A DNA stretch of 64,000 bases, taken from JBEDUK01 sp963781595. Lineage in GTDB: Bacteria > Actinomycetota > UBA4738. The first letter of the stretch is position 1; every line of letters begins with the position of its first letter. Made by a program: the position numbers and the translations under genes. Below, piece by piece: positions 43,701-52,944 of this stretch. Below the pieces are notes generated by a model that ran no database searches, was not told where the DNA came from, and was given only the letters and a program-made list of their open reading frames with translations. The stretch covers positions 992,001-1,056,000 of the forward strand of contig CAWAGG010000006.1 in assembly GCA_963781595.1 (NCBI GenBank), given 5' to 3'.

Positions 43701-44575
43701 GCGTGCTGACCGACCGTCCGGACGTCCGGCAGCGGACCCGCGCGAAGGCTCGCATCCTGCTCGAGGCGCTGCCGTTCATCCGGGAGCACTCGGGCCGAAC
43801 GGTGGTCGTCAAGGTCGGGGGCGCGGCGATGGAGACCGCGGAGCTCGCGGAGAGCTTCGCGCAGGACGTCGCGCTACTCAGGCTCGTGGGGATCCGTCCC
43901 GTGGTCGTCCACGGCGGGGGTCCGCAAGTGACCGAGATGTCACGGCGGCTCGGGATCGAACCGACCTTCGTCGACGGGCACCGCGTCACGGACGAGAGCA
44001 CCCTCGAGGTGGCCCGGATGGTGCTCGTGGGCATCGTGAACCAGGACGTGGTCGCCGCCCTCGAGCGGCACGGGACGACGGCGATCGGGCTCTCGGGGAT
44101 CGACGGCGGGCTCCTGCGGGTCAGCCCGCTCGACCCGGGCCTCGGGGCCGTCGGCCGCGTCGACGCCGTCGCGGTGGACACGCTCGAGCATGTGATGCAG
44201 CGCGCGGTGCCGGTGATCGCATCGATCGGCGCCGACGACGGGGGCCGGCCGTTCAACGTGAACGCGGACCTGGTTGCCGGCGCGATCGCCGGCGCGATGG
44301 GCGCCGCGAAGCTCGTCTGCCTGAGCGACGTTCCAGGCCTGATCGGCGGCGACGGGCAGCTGATCACAGAGCTGACGGACGCGGCGTGCGCGGGCCTGAT
44401 CGGCAGCGGGGTCGCCACCGGCGGCATGCTGCCGAAGCTCACCAGCGCGCTTGAGGCGATGAGCGCCGGCGTCGAACGGGTGCATCTGCTGGACGGGAGG
44501 GTCGAGCACGGCCTGATCCTGGAGCTGTTCACCCCCGAGGGCATCGGCACGATGATCGTTCGGGAGGCCGCATGA
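43697..44575 (+). CDS. argB: Acetylglutamate kinase
   Basis: The second step of arginine synthesis: ATP-dependent phosphorylation of N-acetylglutamate. It is 292 residues. VVVKVGGAAM (about 35-44), VVHGGGPQVTEM (about 72-83) and NVNADLVAGAIAGAMGAAKL (about 190-209) form the active site. The N-terminal helix before the core (ARILLEALPFIREHSG) is the extension that, in arginine-inhibited kinases, makes a hexamer and mediates feedback inhibition, so arginine control at this step is likely. GTG at 43697 overlaps the argJ stop. Confidence 0.96.
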   Translation: MSVLTDRPDVRQRTRAKARILLEALPFIREHSGRTVVVKVGGAAMETAELAESFAQDVALLRLVGIRPVVVHGGGPQVTEMSRRLGIEPTFVDGHRVTDESTLEVARMVLVGIVNQDVVAALERHGTTAIGLSGIDGGLLRVSPLDPGLGAVGRVDAVAVDTLEHVMQRAVPVIASIGADDGGRPFNVNADLVAGAIAGAMGAAKLVCLSDVPGLIGGDGQLITELTDAACAGLIGSGVATGGMLPKLTSALEAMSAGVERVHLLDGRVEHGLILELFTPEGIGTMIVREAA

Positions 44576-45741
44576 ACCCGTACGCGGTCACGACCGCCTC
44601 CCGGCTGATGCCGACGTACCGGCGCTACCCGGTTACGCTCGTCGAAGGCCACGGTTGCCGGGTCCTGGACGCCGACGGCCGCGAGTACCTGGACTTCGCC
44701 GGCGGGATCGCCGCGATGCCGATCGGCCACTCGCACCCCGCCTGGGTGGCCGCGGTGCAGCAGCAGGCCGCCCGCCTGACACACGTGTCGAACCTCTTCT
44801 CGACCGTCCCCCAGGAACGGTTGGCCGAACGGCTCGCCGACCTGGCCGGGTTCGGCTCGGTGTTCCTCTCGAACTCGGGAGCTGAGGCCAACGAGGCCGC
44901 GCTGAAGATCGCGCGCCTGCGCGGCAAGCCACAGGGCCGCACGGACGTCGTCGTGCTCCACGGCTCGTTCCACGGGCGGTCGTTCGCCACCCTCGCGGCG
45001 ACCGGCCAGCCGGCGAAGCACGCGCCCTTCGAGCCGCTCCCCGAGGGGTTCATCCACGTGACGCCGAACGATGTCGTCGGCCTGAACGGGGCGGTCGGCG
45101 AGCGCACGGCCGCGGTCATGCTGGAACCGATCCTGGGCGAGGGCGGCGTCGTGCCGCTCGACGCCGGCTACCTGGCGCTCGCCCGGCGGCTCTGCGACGA
45201 GCGCGGCGCGCTGCTGCTGTTCGACGAGATCCAGACCGGCGTCGGCCGGTGCGGCGCGTGGTTCGCCTACCAGCGCTCCGGCGTCCTGCCGGACGTGGTG
45301 ACGCTGGCGAAGGGTCTCGGGGGCGGGCTGCCGATCGGCGCGACGATCGCGCGAGAGGACGTGGCGTTCGGCGTGGGCGAGCATGCCTCGACGTTCGGCG
45401 GCGGCCCGGTGCCGTGCGCGGGCGCGCTGGCGGTCCTGGACGTGATCGAGGCCGAAGGGCTGCTGTCGAACTGCGGCGAGCGGGGGCGCCAGCTCGCGCA
45501 CGGGATCCGCGGAGCCGGGATCGGCGGCGTCGCCGAGGTCCGTGGCGCCGGCCTACTCGTCGGCGTCCAGGTTCGTGGCGACGCGGACGCCGTCGTTCGA
45601 GCGCTGATCGGACGGGGCGCGCTCGCGACCACGGCCGGCGCCGATGTCGTTCGGCTCACACCCCCGCTGTCGGTCTCCGAGGCGGAGGTCGACGAACTGC
45701 TCACGGTCTTCCCAGGTGCGATCCAGGAGGCGATCGGATGA
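44572..45741 (+). CDS. argD: Acetylornithine aminotransferase
   Basis: A class III PLP aminotransferase of 389 residues that makes N-acetylornithine from the semialdehyde. FLSNSGAEANEAALKIAR (about 101-118), LLLFDEIQTGVGRCG (about 214-228) and VVTLAKGLGGGLPIGA, with the PLP Lys (about 248), are canonical. It is closely related to gabT at 38,252, but its place between argB and argR fixes its role. ATGA overlap with argB; its stop overlaps the argR start. No argF follows, although that gene normally stands here. Confidence 0.95.
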   Translation: MNPYAVTTASRLMPTYRRYPVTLVEGHGCRVLDADGREYLDFAGGIAAMPIGHSHPAWVAAVQQQAARLTHVSNLFSTVPQERLAERLADLAGFGSVFLSNSGAEANEAALKIARLRGKPQGRTDVVVLHGSFHGRSFATLAATGQPAKHAPFEPLPEGFIHVTPNDVVGLNGAVGERTAAVMLEPILGEGGVVPLDAGYLALARRLCDERGALLLFDEIQTGVGRCGAWFAYQRSGVLPDVVTLAKGLGGGLPIGATIAREDVAFGVGEHASTFGGGPVPCAGALAVLDVIEAEGLLSNCGERGRQLAHGIRGAGIGGVAEVRGAGLLVGVQVRGDADAVVRALIGRGALATTAGADVVRLTPPLSVSEAEVDELLTVFPGAIQEAIG

Positions 45742-46196
45742 AACGGCAGCGCCAGCAAGCCCTGCTCGAGCTGATCCGCCGCGAGCCACTCGGGAGTCAG
45801 TCGGAGATCCAGTCCCGGCTCTCGGTCGCCGGCCACCACGCGACGCAGTCGACGATCTCGCGCGACCTCGACGAGCTCGGTCTCGTTCGCGTTCGCGCCG
45901 AGGGCAGGCGGTTCCGGTACGCGGAACCGTCCGAAACCACGGCGCATGCCACGGCGTCCAGGCTCCGCATGCTCCTGCAGGAGTTCCTGATCTCCGTCGA
46001 CACATCGGGCAACCTGGCCCTGGCGCTCACGCCTCCGGGCGCGGCGAACGCGGTCGCCGAGGCGATCGACCACGCTGGGATCGAGGGCGTGCTCGGGACC
46101 GTGGCCGGCGACAACACGATCCTGATCGTGGCGAAGGATGGCGTGAAGGGTTCGACCGTCGCCCGCCGCCTGCGGGACGCGGGAGGCCTGACGTGA
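45738..46196 (+). CDS. argR: Arginine repressor
   Basis: A 152-residue ArgR. The N-terminal winged helix (about 1-70) contains QALLELIRREPLGSQSEIQ and QSTISRDLDELGLVRV, and the C-terminal hexamerisation/arginine-binding domain (about 85-150) has TPPGAANAVAEAID and GTVAGDNTILIVAK. It represses arg genes when arginine binds; the operator overlapping the argC start is its likely target, so it controls its own operon. Start ATG at 45738 overlaps the argD stop; its stop overlaps the next GTG. Confidence 0.95.
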   Translation: MKRQRQQALLELIRREPLGSQSEIQSRLSVAGHHATQSTISRDLDELGLVRVRAEGRRFRYAEPSETTAHATASRLRMLLQEFLISVDTSGNLALALTPPGAANAVAEAIDHAGIEGVLGTVAGDNTILIVAKDGVKGSTVARRLRDAGGLT

Positions 46197-48946
46197 CCGG
46201 GCCCAGGTGGACCGAGCTGGTTCCGTCCCCGGCGGACGCGGCGGGCAAGCCGAAGGTCGTCCTCGCGTACTCGGGCGGCCTCGACACGTCCGTGACCGCC
46301 GGGTGGCTCGGACGGGAGCGAGGGTTCGACGTGGTCGCGGTGCTGGTCGACGTCGGTCAGGCGTGGGTCGAGGACGAGCTGCGAGCGCGCGCCGCGGCGG
46401 CCGGCGCACGGCTGCTGGCCGTCGATGCGCGGCAGGCGTTCGTCGATGGCTACTGCTGGCCGGCGCTCCAGGCGAACGCCCTGTACGAGGGCACGTACCC
46501 GTTGATCTCGTCGCTCGCGCGACCCTTGATCGCGGCCGTGGTCGTCGACGTCGCCCGAGCCGTCGGGGCGAACGCCGTCGCGCACGGGTGTACGGGCAAA
46601 GGCAACGATCAGGTGCGGTTCGAAACGACGTTCGCCGCACTGGCGCCCGAGCTGGAGATGCTCGCGCCGGTCCGGGAGCTGGCGATGTCTCGCGACGAAG
46701 CGAAGGCGAGGGCCGGAGCCTGGGGCATCCCGCTCGCGACGGAGGCCAAGGTCTACTCGATCGACGAGAACCTGTGGGGCCGAACCGCCGAGTGCGGTCC
46801 GCTGGAGGACCCGTGGGCCGAGCCGCCGCCGGACGCGTTCGGCGTCACGGTCGCCCCGCCCGATGCGCCGGACGTCACGCAGGAGGTCGTCGTCGGCTTC
46901 GACGCCGGCCACCCGGTGACGCTGGACGGGGTTCCGCGCGCGCCGCTCGATCTGATCGCGTCACTCGGCGAGACCGCGGGGCGACACGGCTTCGGCCGGA
47001 TCGACATGATCGAGAACCGCCTCGTCGGCATCAAGTCGCGCGAGGTGTATGAGGCGCCCGCCGCGCTCGCGCTGATCGCGGCGCACCGGGACCTCGAGTC
47101 GCTGACGCTCGAGCGCGACCTCGCGCACGAGAAGGCGGGTGTCGAACGCCGGTGGGCCGAGCTCGCGTACTACGGCCAGTGGCATGGTCCGCTGCACGCC
47201 TCGCTTCGGTCGTTCGTGGCGTCCACGCAGGACGCGGTCTCGGGGGAGGTTCGCCTGCGGTTCTACAAGGGCTCCTGCACGGTCGTCGGTCGGCGGTCCG
47301 AGCGCTCGCTCTACCAGCCCTCGCTGGCCACGTACGACGGGGCCGCGGATCGGTTCGACCACCGGCACGCCGAAGGCTTCGTCCGCCTGTGGTCCCTTCC
47401 GATCCGAACGTGGGCGTCGATCCAGCGCGACCCGTCCGGAACGGCTCGGGGAGCGGAGCCGAACGCCGATCGCGCACCAGCATCGGTCGCCGAGCCCCCG
47501 GCGACAGCGGCGGCGCCTCCTCCGCCTCCGGCCTCCGTGATCTCGAACGGACACGCGCCCGTGACCGGCGGGCGACCGCTGTGGGCAGGGCGGTTCTCGG
47601 AAGCGCCGTCGGCCGAGGCGGCGGCGTTCACGCGATCGCTCGCGTTCGACGTGCGGCTCGCGCCCTACGACGTGCGGGCCACGGCGGCGCACGCGTTCGC
47701 GCTCCATGGGGCCGGGGTCCTGTCGCAGGACGAACGCGATCAGATAGCAAGGGCGCTTGACGATATCGGCGAGGAGCTCGCCGCCGGGACGTTCGACGTC
47801 GACGATGCCGACGAGGACATCCACTCGGCGATCGAACGCGCGCTGATCGATCGCCTCGGCGAGGTCGGCGCGAAGATCCACGCGGGTCGCAGCCGGAACG
47901 ACCTGGTCGTTACGGACCTGCGGATGTGGACGAAGGACGCCGCGGCGCAGGTGGCCGCGGCGACGCGCCACCTGGCGCGGGGCCTCGCCGATCGCGCGGC
48001 CGAACATCCCGACGCGGTGATGCCCGGCTACACGCACCTGCAGCAGGCGCAGCCCGTGCTGCTGGCCCATCATCTGCTCGCGCACGCGTTCGCGCTGCTC
48101 AGGGACGCCGAACGGTTCGACTTCGCGGCCGCCGGTGCGGACGTCAGCGCGCTCGGCGCCGGCGCGCTCGCGGGCTCGACGATCCCGCTGGACGTCGCCG
48201 CGACGGCGGATCGGCTCAGGTTCGCGCGCGTGTTCGACAACTCGATCGATGCCGTGTCGGACCGGGACTTCGCGCTCGCATTCCTGTCCGCGTGCGCGAT
48301 CCTGGGCGTGCATCTCTCCCGCTTGGCCGAGGACATCGTCCTGTGGTGCACCAGCGAGTTCGGGTTCGCCGTGCCGTCGGACGAACACGCCACGGGATCG
48401 AGCATGATGCCGCAGAAGCGGAACCCCGACGTCGCCGAGCTGGCCCGCGGCAAGGCGGGCCGGCTCCTCGGTGACTTCGTCGCGCTGGCGACGGCGATGA
48501 AGGGTCTGCCGCTCGCGTACGACCGGGATCTCCAGGAGGACAAGGAGCCGATGTTCGATGCCTTCGACACGCTCGCGCTGGCGCTCCCGGCGGTCGCTCA
48601 GCTGATGGGCGGGCTGCGGTTCGACATCGAACGGATGCGCGAGGCGGCGTCGGGGTCGCTGCTGGCGACCGACGTCGCGGAGCGCCTGGTCCGCCAGGGG
48701 ATGCCGTTCCGCGAGGCGCACGGGGCGGTCGGAGCGATGGTCGCCACGCTCGAGGCGCAGGGTCGGACGATCGCGGACCTCCGGGCCGACGAGTGGCGCG
48801 CGATGGCTCCCGGCGAGGGCGCGTTCGCCGAGGGATCCCTCACGCTCGACGCTGCGATCGACCGGCGGGTCACGCGCGGCGGGACGGGGCGCGCCTCGGT
48901 GGAGGCGCAGCTCGCGACGATCGCGGAACGCCTCGCCGCATCCTGA
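46193..48946 (+). CDS. argGH: ArgG-ArgH fusion: argininosuccinate synthase plus argininosuccinate lyase
   Basis: One uninterrupted 917-residue frame holds the last two enzymes of arginine synthesis. Residues ~1-410 are argininosuccinate synthase: AYSGGLDTSVTAGWL at about 24-38, HGCTGKGNDQVRFE near 130 and YSIDENLWGR near 185. A Pro/Ala-rich linker (about 411-457) follows. Residues ~458-917 are argininosuccinate lyase: AGRFSEAPS, HAGRSRNDLV, PGYTHLQQAQPV and the signature GSSMMPQKRNPD near 735, which holds the catalytic Ser. GTG at 46193 overlaps the argR stop. Two in-frame GTGs (47537, 47561) could start a separate lyase but lack good ribosome sites. Separate argG and argH genes are the norm. 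Confidence 0.9.
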   Translation: MTGPRWTELVPSPADAAGKPKVVLAYSGGLDTSVTAGWLGRERGFDVVAVLVDVGQAWVEDELRARAAAAGARLLAVDARQAFVDGYCWPALQANALYEGTYPLISSLARPLIAAVVVDVARAVGANAVAHGCTGKGNDQVRFETTFAALAPELEMLAPVRELAMSRDEAKARAGAWGIPLATEAKVYSIDENLWGRTAECGPLEDPWAEPPPDAFGVTVAPPDAPDVTQEVVVGFDAGHPVTLDGVPRAPLDLIASLGETAGRHGFGRIDMIENRLVGIKSREVYEAPAALALIAAHRDLESLTLERDLAHEKAGVERRWAELAYYGQWHGPLHASLRSFVASTQDAVSGEVRLRFYKGSCTVVGRRSERSLYQPSLATYDGAADRFDHRHAEGFVRLWSLPIRTWASIQRDPSGTARGAEPNADRAPASVAEPPATAAAPPPPPASVISNGHAPVTGGRPLWAGRFSEAPSAEAAAFTRSLAFDVRLAPYDVRATAAHAFALHGAGVLSQDERDQIARALDDIGEELAAGTFDVDDADEDIHSAIERALIDRLGEVGAKIHAGRSRNDLVVTDLRMWTKDAAAQVAAATRHLARGLADRAAEHPDAVMPGYTHLQQAQPVLLAHHLLAHAFALLRDAERFDFAAAGADVSALGAGALAGSTIPLDVAATADRLRFARVFDNSIDAVSDRDFALAFLSACAILGVHLSRLAEDIVLWCTSEFGFAVPSDEHATGSSMMPQKRNPDVAELARGKAGRLLGDFVALATAMKGLPLAYDRDLQEDKEPMFDAFDTLALALPAVAQLMGGLRFDIERMREAASGSLLATDVAERLVRQGMPFREAHGAVGAMVATLEAQGRTIADLRADEWRAMAPGEGAFAEGSLTLDAAIDRRVTRGGTGRASVEAQLATIAERLAAS

Positions 48947-49104
48947 GCGCTCGCGGCGCCGCGACGGCGCGCGCTCGCGTCCGTTGGCCACGTGGGACGA
49001 ACCCGCGCATCCGGCTTGTCCTGGCGTGGGTGTTCACGCGGTGCGTCGACGGGATAGCCTGAGGTTTCGTCATCACTGCCAACGCCGGAGCAGGAGGGGG
49101 AACG

Positions 49105-50547
49105 ATGGCAACGACCGTCCAGCAGCACAAGATGTTCATCGGTGGCGAGTGGGTCGACGCCACCACCGGCGAGAGCGAGCCGGATATCAACCCGGCAACC
49201 GGTGAGACGATCGCGGAGATCCCGATCGGCACGAAAGAGGACGCCGACCGGGCCGTCGCGGCCGCGCAGAAGGCCTTCGAGGACGTGTGGTTCGACACGC
49301 CTCCGAAGGAGCGCTCGGCCATGCTCCTGAAGCTCGCCGACGCGATGGACGCCGACGCCGAGGAGCTGGCGCGGCTCGAGTCGATCGACGTCGGCAAGCC
49401 GATCTCCGTCTCCTCCGCCGACATCCCATTCATCACGGACAACCTCCGGTTCTTCGCCGGCGCGGCGCGCCTGCCCGAGGGCAAGTCGACGGGCGAGTAC
49501 GAGCGCGGCTTCACGAGCATGATCCGCCGCGAGCCCCTCGGCGTCACCGTCGGGATCTGTCCGTGGAACTACCCGCTGATGATGGCGGCGTGGAAGATCG
49601 GACCGGCGCTCGCGGCGGGGAACACGTCGATCCTGAAGCCGGCGGAGATCACGCCGCTGACGACGCTCCGGCTCGCGGAGCTGGCGGCCGACATCTTCCC
49701 GCCAGGCGTGCTCAACGTCGTGACCGGACGGGGCTCGGTCGTGGGCGACGCGTTCACCAGGCATCCGGTCGTTCGACTGGTCTCCGTGACCGGAGACACC
49801 TCGACGGGGAAGCTGATCGCCGCCGCGGCGGCCGAGACCGTCAAGCGCGTGCACCTCGAGCTGGGCGGCAAGGCGCCGGTCGTGGTCTTCGACGACGCCG
49901 ACGTCGAGAAGCTGATCGAGACGCTGAAGTTCGCCGGATACACGAACACGGGACAGGACTGCACGGCGTCGTGCCGCGTCGTCGCGGGCCCGAAGATCTA
50001 CGACGAGCTGCTCGCCGGGCTCGTCCCGGCGGTCGAGTCGATCAACGTCGGCCCGCTCGAGGACGAGGCGGTCGAGATGGGTCCCTTGGTCTCCGATCGG
50101 CAACGCGACAGCGTGAAGGGGTTCGTCGAGCGCGCCAAGGCGAACGGCGCGAGCGTCCTGACCGGCGGCGAGGAGATCGCGGGGTCCGGCTTCTACTACA
50201 AGCCGACCGTCGTGACGGACATCGGACAGAAGGACGAGATCATCCAGCGCGAGGTCTTCGGGCCGGTCGTCACGGTCCAGCGGTTCGCCGACGAGGACGA
50301 GGCGGTCGCCTGGGCGAACGACGTCGACTACGGGCTGGCGTCCTCCGTGTGGTCGAAGGACGGCGCGCGGGCGCTGCGCGTCGCGCGGCGGCTCCAGTTC
50401 GGCGCCGTGTGGATCAACACGCACTTCATGATCTCGCCCGAGATGCCGCACGGCGGCTACAAGGAGAGCGGGTACGGCAAGGACATGTCGATGTACTCGC
50501 TGGAGGACTATACGAAGATCAAGCACGTCATGGCGGCGCTCGACTGA
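49105..50547 (+). CDS. Aldehyde dehydrogenase, aminobutyraldehyde/betaine-aldehyde type
   Basis: An NAD(P)-dependent aldehyde dehydrogenase of 480 residues. The cofactor region is [20 protein letters not shown] (about 151-170), the general-base Glu is in HLELGGKAP (about 250) and the nucleophile Cys in [12 protein letters not shown] (about 285). The C-terminus has [14 protein letters not shown]. Overall it is closest to gamma-aminobutyraldehyde dehydrogenases, which make GABA from putrescine-derived 4-aminobutanal. ATG follows GGAGGGGG. Next to another aldehyde dehydrogenase, and with gabT and polyamine ABC genes nearby, a polyamine role is likely but not proved. Confidence 0.88.
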   Translation: MATTVQQHKMFIGGEWVDATTGESEPDINPATGETIAEIPIGTKEDADRAVAAAQKAFEDVWFDTPPKERSAMLLKLADAMDADAEELARLESIDVGKPISVSSADIPFITDNLRFFAGAARLPEGKSTGEYERGFTSMIRREPLGVTVGICPWNYPLMMAAWKIGPALAAGNTSILKPAEITPLTTLRLAELAADIFPPGVLNVVTGRGSVVGDAFTRHPVVRLVSVTGDTSTGKLIAAAAAETVKRVHLELGGKAPVVVFDDADVEKLIETLKFAGYTNTGQDCTASCRVVAGPKIYDELLAGLVPAVESINVGPLEDEAVEMGPLVSDRQRDSVKGFVERAKANGASVLTGGEEIAGSGFYYKPTVVTDIGQKDEIIQREVFGPVVTVQRFADEDEAVAWANDVDYGLASSVWSKDGARALRVARRLQFGAVWINTHFMISPEMPHGGYKESGYGKDMSMYSLEDYTKIKHVMAALD

Positions 50548-50594
50548 CGACGCAGGTCGACCGAGCGGCAGCGCGCTCGAGCGAGGAGAGGACG

Positions 50595-52020
50595 ATGGCG
50601 ACGCGACCCTTCTATGTGGCCGGCTCGTGGCGGACCGGCGACTCGACGTTCCAGGTCAAGAGCCCGTACGACGACAGCCTCGTGGCGGAGATCGGCGTGC
50701 CGACCGACGCCGACGTCGAGGAGGCGGTCTCCGCGGCGGTGAGCGTGTTCGAGCAGACACGCCTGCTGACGATCAACCAGCGCGCCGAGGCGCTGATGCA
50801 CGTCTCGCGCCGGCATCGCCGAGCGCGTGGACGAGTTCGCGGAGTCGATCGCCCGCGAGGGCGGCAAGCCGCTGAAGTGGTCGAAGGTCGAAGCCACCCG
50901 CGCCGTCGCGACCTTCCGCTGGGCCGCCGAGGAGGTCCGCCGGATCCACGGCGAGTTCCTCCGGCTGGACGCCGACGCGGGCATGGACGGGCGCGCGGCG
51001 ATCCTGCGGCGGTTCCCGTTCGGCCCGGTGCTCGGGATCAGCCCGTTCAACTTCCCCGTGAACCTGGTGGCGCACAAGATCGCGCCGGCGCTCGCCGTCG
51101 GCGCGCCGATCGTGCTGAAGCCCGCGTCGCAGACGCCGCTCGGCGCGCTGCTGCTGGCCGAGCTGGTCGACGAGACCGACCTGCCGAAGGGGATGCTGTC
51201 CGTGCTGACGATCTGCGGCAGCCGTGCTCAGAAGCTGGTCGAGGATCGGCGGTTCAAGAAGCTGTCCTTCACCGGCTGGGGGATCGGGTGGAAGCTGAAG
51301 GGCCTCGATCCGCACAAGCACGTGACGCTCGAGCTGGGCGGCAACGCGGGCGTGATCGTGCACGCCGACGCCGATCTCGACTGCGCCGCGCAGCGGATGG
51401 CGTTCGGCGGCTACTACCAGGCTGGACAGTCGTGCATCAGCGTGCAGCGCATCTTCGTCCAGTCCGAGGTCTACGACGATTTCATCGCCCGGCTGGTCAA
51501 GCAGGTCGAGAGCCTGAAGATGGGCGACCCGCTCGACCCGACCGTCGACGTGGGGCCGGTCATCGATCCCGACGCGCTGGAGCGGATCGAGCAGTGGGTC
51601 AAGGAGGCCGTCGCGGGCGGTGCCGAGGTGCTGGTCGGCGGGACGCGCGAGGGCACGTGCTACCTGCCGACGATCCTGGCGAACACCAAGCCCGACATGA
51701 AGGTCTGCAGCGAGGAGGTGTTCGGTCCCGTCATCACCGTCGAGCGGTACGAGACCTTCGAGGACGCCATCGCCAGGGTGAACGACTCCCCGTACGGCCT
51801 CCAGGCCGGCGTGTTCACCATCGACATCGACCGCGCCATGCTCGCGCACCGCGACATGCAGGTCGGCGGCGTGATCGTGAACGACGTGAGCGCGTTCCGG
51901 GCCGACCAGATGCCGTACGGCGGCTCGAAGGAGTCGGGCTACGGCCGCGAGGGCCTGCGGTTCGCGATGGAGGAGATGACCGAACCGAAGATCATGGTGC
52001 TGTCGAACGTGCCCTTGTAG
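50595..52020 (+). CDS. Aldehyde dehydrogenase, second of the pair, frameshifted as read
   Basis: About 474 residues in two frames. The N-terminus (MATRPFYVAGSWRTGDSTF to about residue 70) starts at the ATG 50595; from about 50807 a single extra base moves the conserved sequence into another frame that continues to 52020. Removing one C restores VSAGIAERVDEFAESIA across the junction. The second part is complete: GISPFNFPVNLVAHKIAPAL, HVTLELGGNAG, the nucleophile Cys in QAGQSCISVQR and GGSKESGYGREG. It resembles glyceraldehyde-3-phosphate/lactaldehyde or succinate-semialdehyde types. It would fit the GABA-to-succinate step; the indel may be a sequencing error. Confidence 0.85.
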
Positions 52021-52160
52021 CGGGGCGCGTCCGGTCGTCGTGCACGATCGCGAGGCCGAAGGAGTGCACCCCCCGCCGTAGCCGTGCCGGCCGGCCGTCG
52101 GCGACGCTCGACGCCACGTTCGCCCACGCGATCGTCGTTCGGAACGAAAGAGAGGTCGCC

Positions 52161-52703
52161 ATGAGCACCGGATCGGAGCCCACGGTCTCGCCCGCCTGGG
52201 CCGCCTACCGCCAGGAGCTGTTCGACCTCGTCGGGGACGACGACCCGGCACAGGTCCAAGCCGGCACGCCGGCGGAGCTCCGGCGGCGCGTCGCCGCGGC
52301 CTCCGACGACGGGGTGCTCCGCACGCGTCCCGAGGTCGGCGAATGGTCGGTCGTGGAGCTCGTGGGTCACATGCTGGACGCGGAGATCTACTCGTCGGCG
52401 AGGTACCGCTGGGTCCTCGGGCACGAACGGCCGGCGCTCGAAGGCTACGATCAGGACCTCGTCGCCGAGGCCTCGGGCCACGGCGAGGCCGATCCGGACG
52501 TGCTCCTCGCGGCCTGGGAGGGCCTGCGCCGGGCGAACCTCGATCTGTGGGCTCGATCGACACCCGAGCAGCGGGCGCGCGACGGCGTCCACCTCGAACG
52601 CGGTGCCAGCACGTTCGAGGTGCTGTTCGTCGAGATGGCGGGGCACGATCGGTTCCACCTCGCTCAGATGGATCGAACCCTCGCGGCGGTGTGGCCGTCC
52701 TGA
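52161..52703 (+). CDS. DinB-like four-helix metal-binding protein
   Basis: A 180-residue protein with the DinB/YfiT pattern: a helical bundle with metal-ligand histidines in ELVGHMLDAE (about residue 69) and AGHDRFHLAQ (two His, about 164-168). GEWSVVELVGHMLDAEIY is the usual first motif. DinB-type proteins bind Zn or Ni and include thiol-dependent (mycothiol/bacillithiol) transferases. In actinobacteria a mycothiol-related role is possible, but nothing in the context confirms it. ATG at 52161 with GAGAGG upstream. Confidence 0.8.
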   Translation: MSTGSEPTVSPAWAAYRQELFDLVGDDDPAQVQAGTPAELRRRVAAASDDGVLRTRPEVGEWSVVELVGHMLDAEIYSSARYRWVLGHERPALEGYDQDLVAEASGHGEADPDVLLAAWEGLRRANLDLWARSTPEQRARDGVHLERGASTFEVLFVEMAGHDRFHLAQMDRTLAAVWPS

Positions 52704-52944
52704 TCCCGCGCCGCGGCGAGGGGACACCTTCGACCTAGGTCGTTCGGCGCGCTCCGAAGTGCGCCTCGGGGGGAGCCTTCGGCCCTAGATCTGCCTCGGC
52801 TGCCCCGAACGAAAAGAGGGACCCATCGCCGCGTGGTTCCCCAATCCACGCGTTGGCCTGGGCCCCTGACCGGCCCGACACTCACGGAATGCGGATCCAC
52901 CGACGACACGAGGCACCTCCGAGCTCGAAGGGACCGGTAACGAG
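52704..52944 (+). other. Structured 5' leader before the subtilase gene (candidate regulatory RNA)
   Basis: No gene is visible in these 241 bp, but several inverted repeats are: CGACCTAGGTCG (52731-52742), TTCGG-CGCGCT-CCGAA shortly after, and a 7-bp stem CGCGTGG-TTCCCCAAT-CCACGCG (52830-52852). A GAAAAGAGGGAC stretch recalls a small part of the c-di-GMP-I riboswitch core, but the essential GACGCAAAGCC block is not present, so no known class is assigned. No convincing -10 box was identified. Confidence 0.35.
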
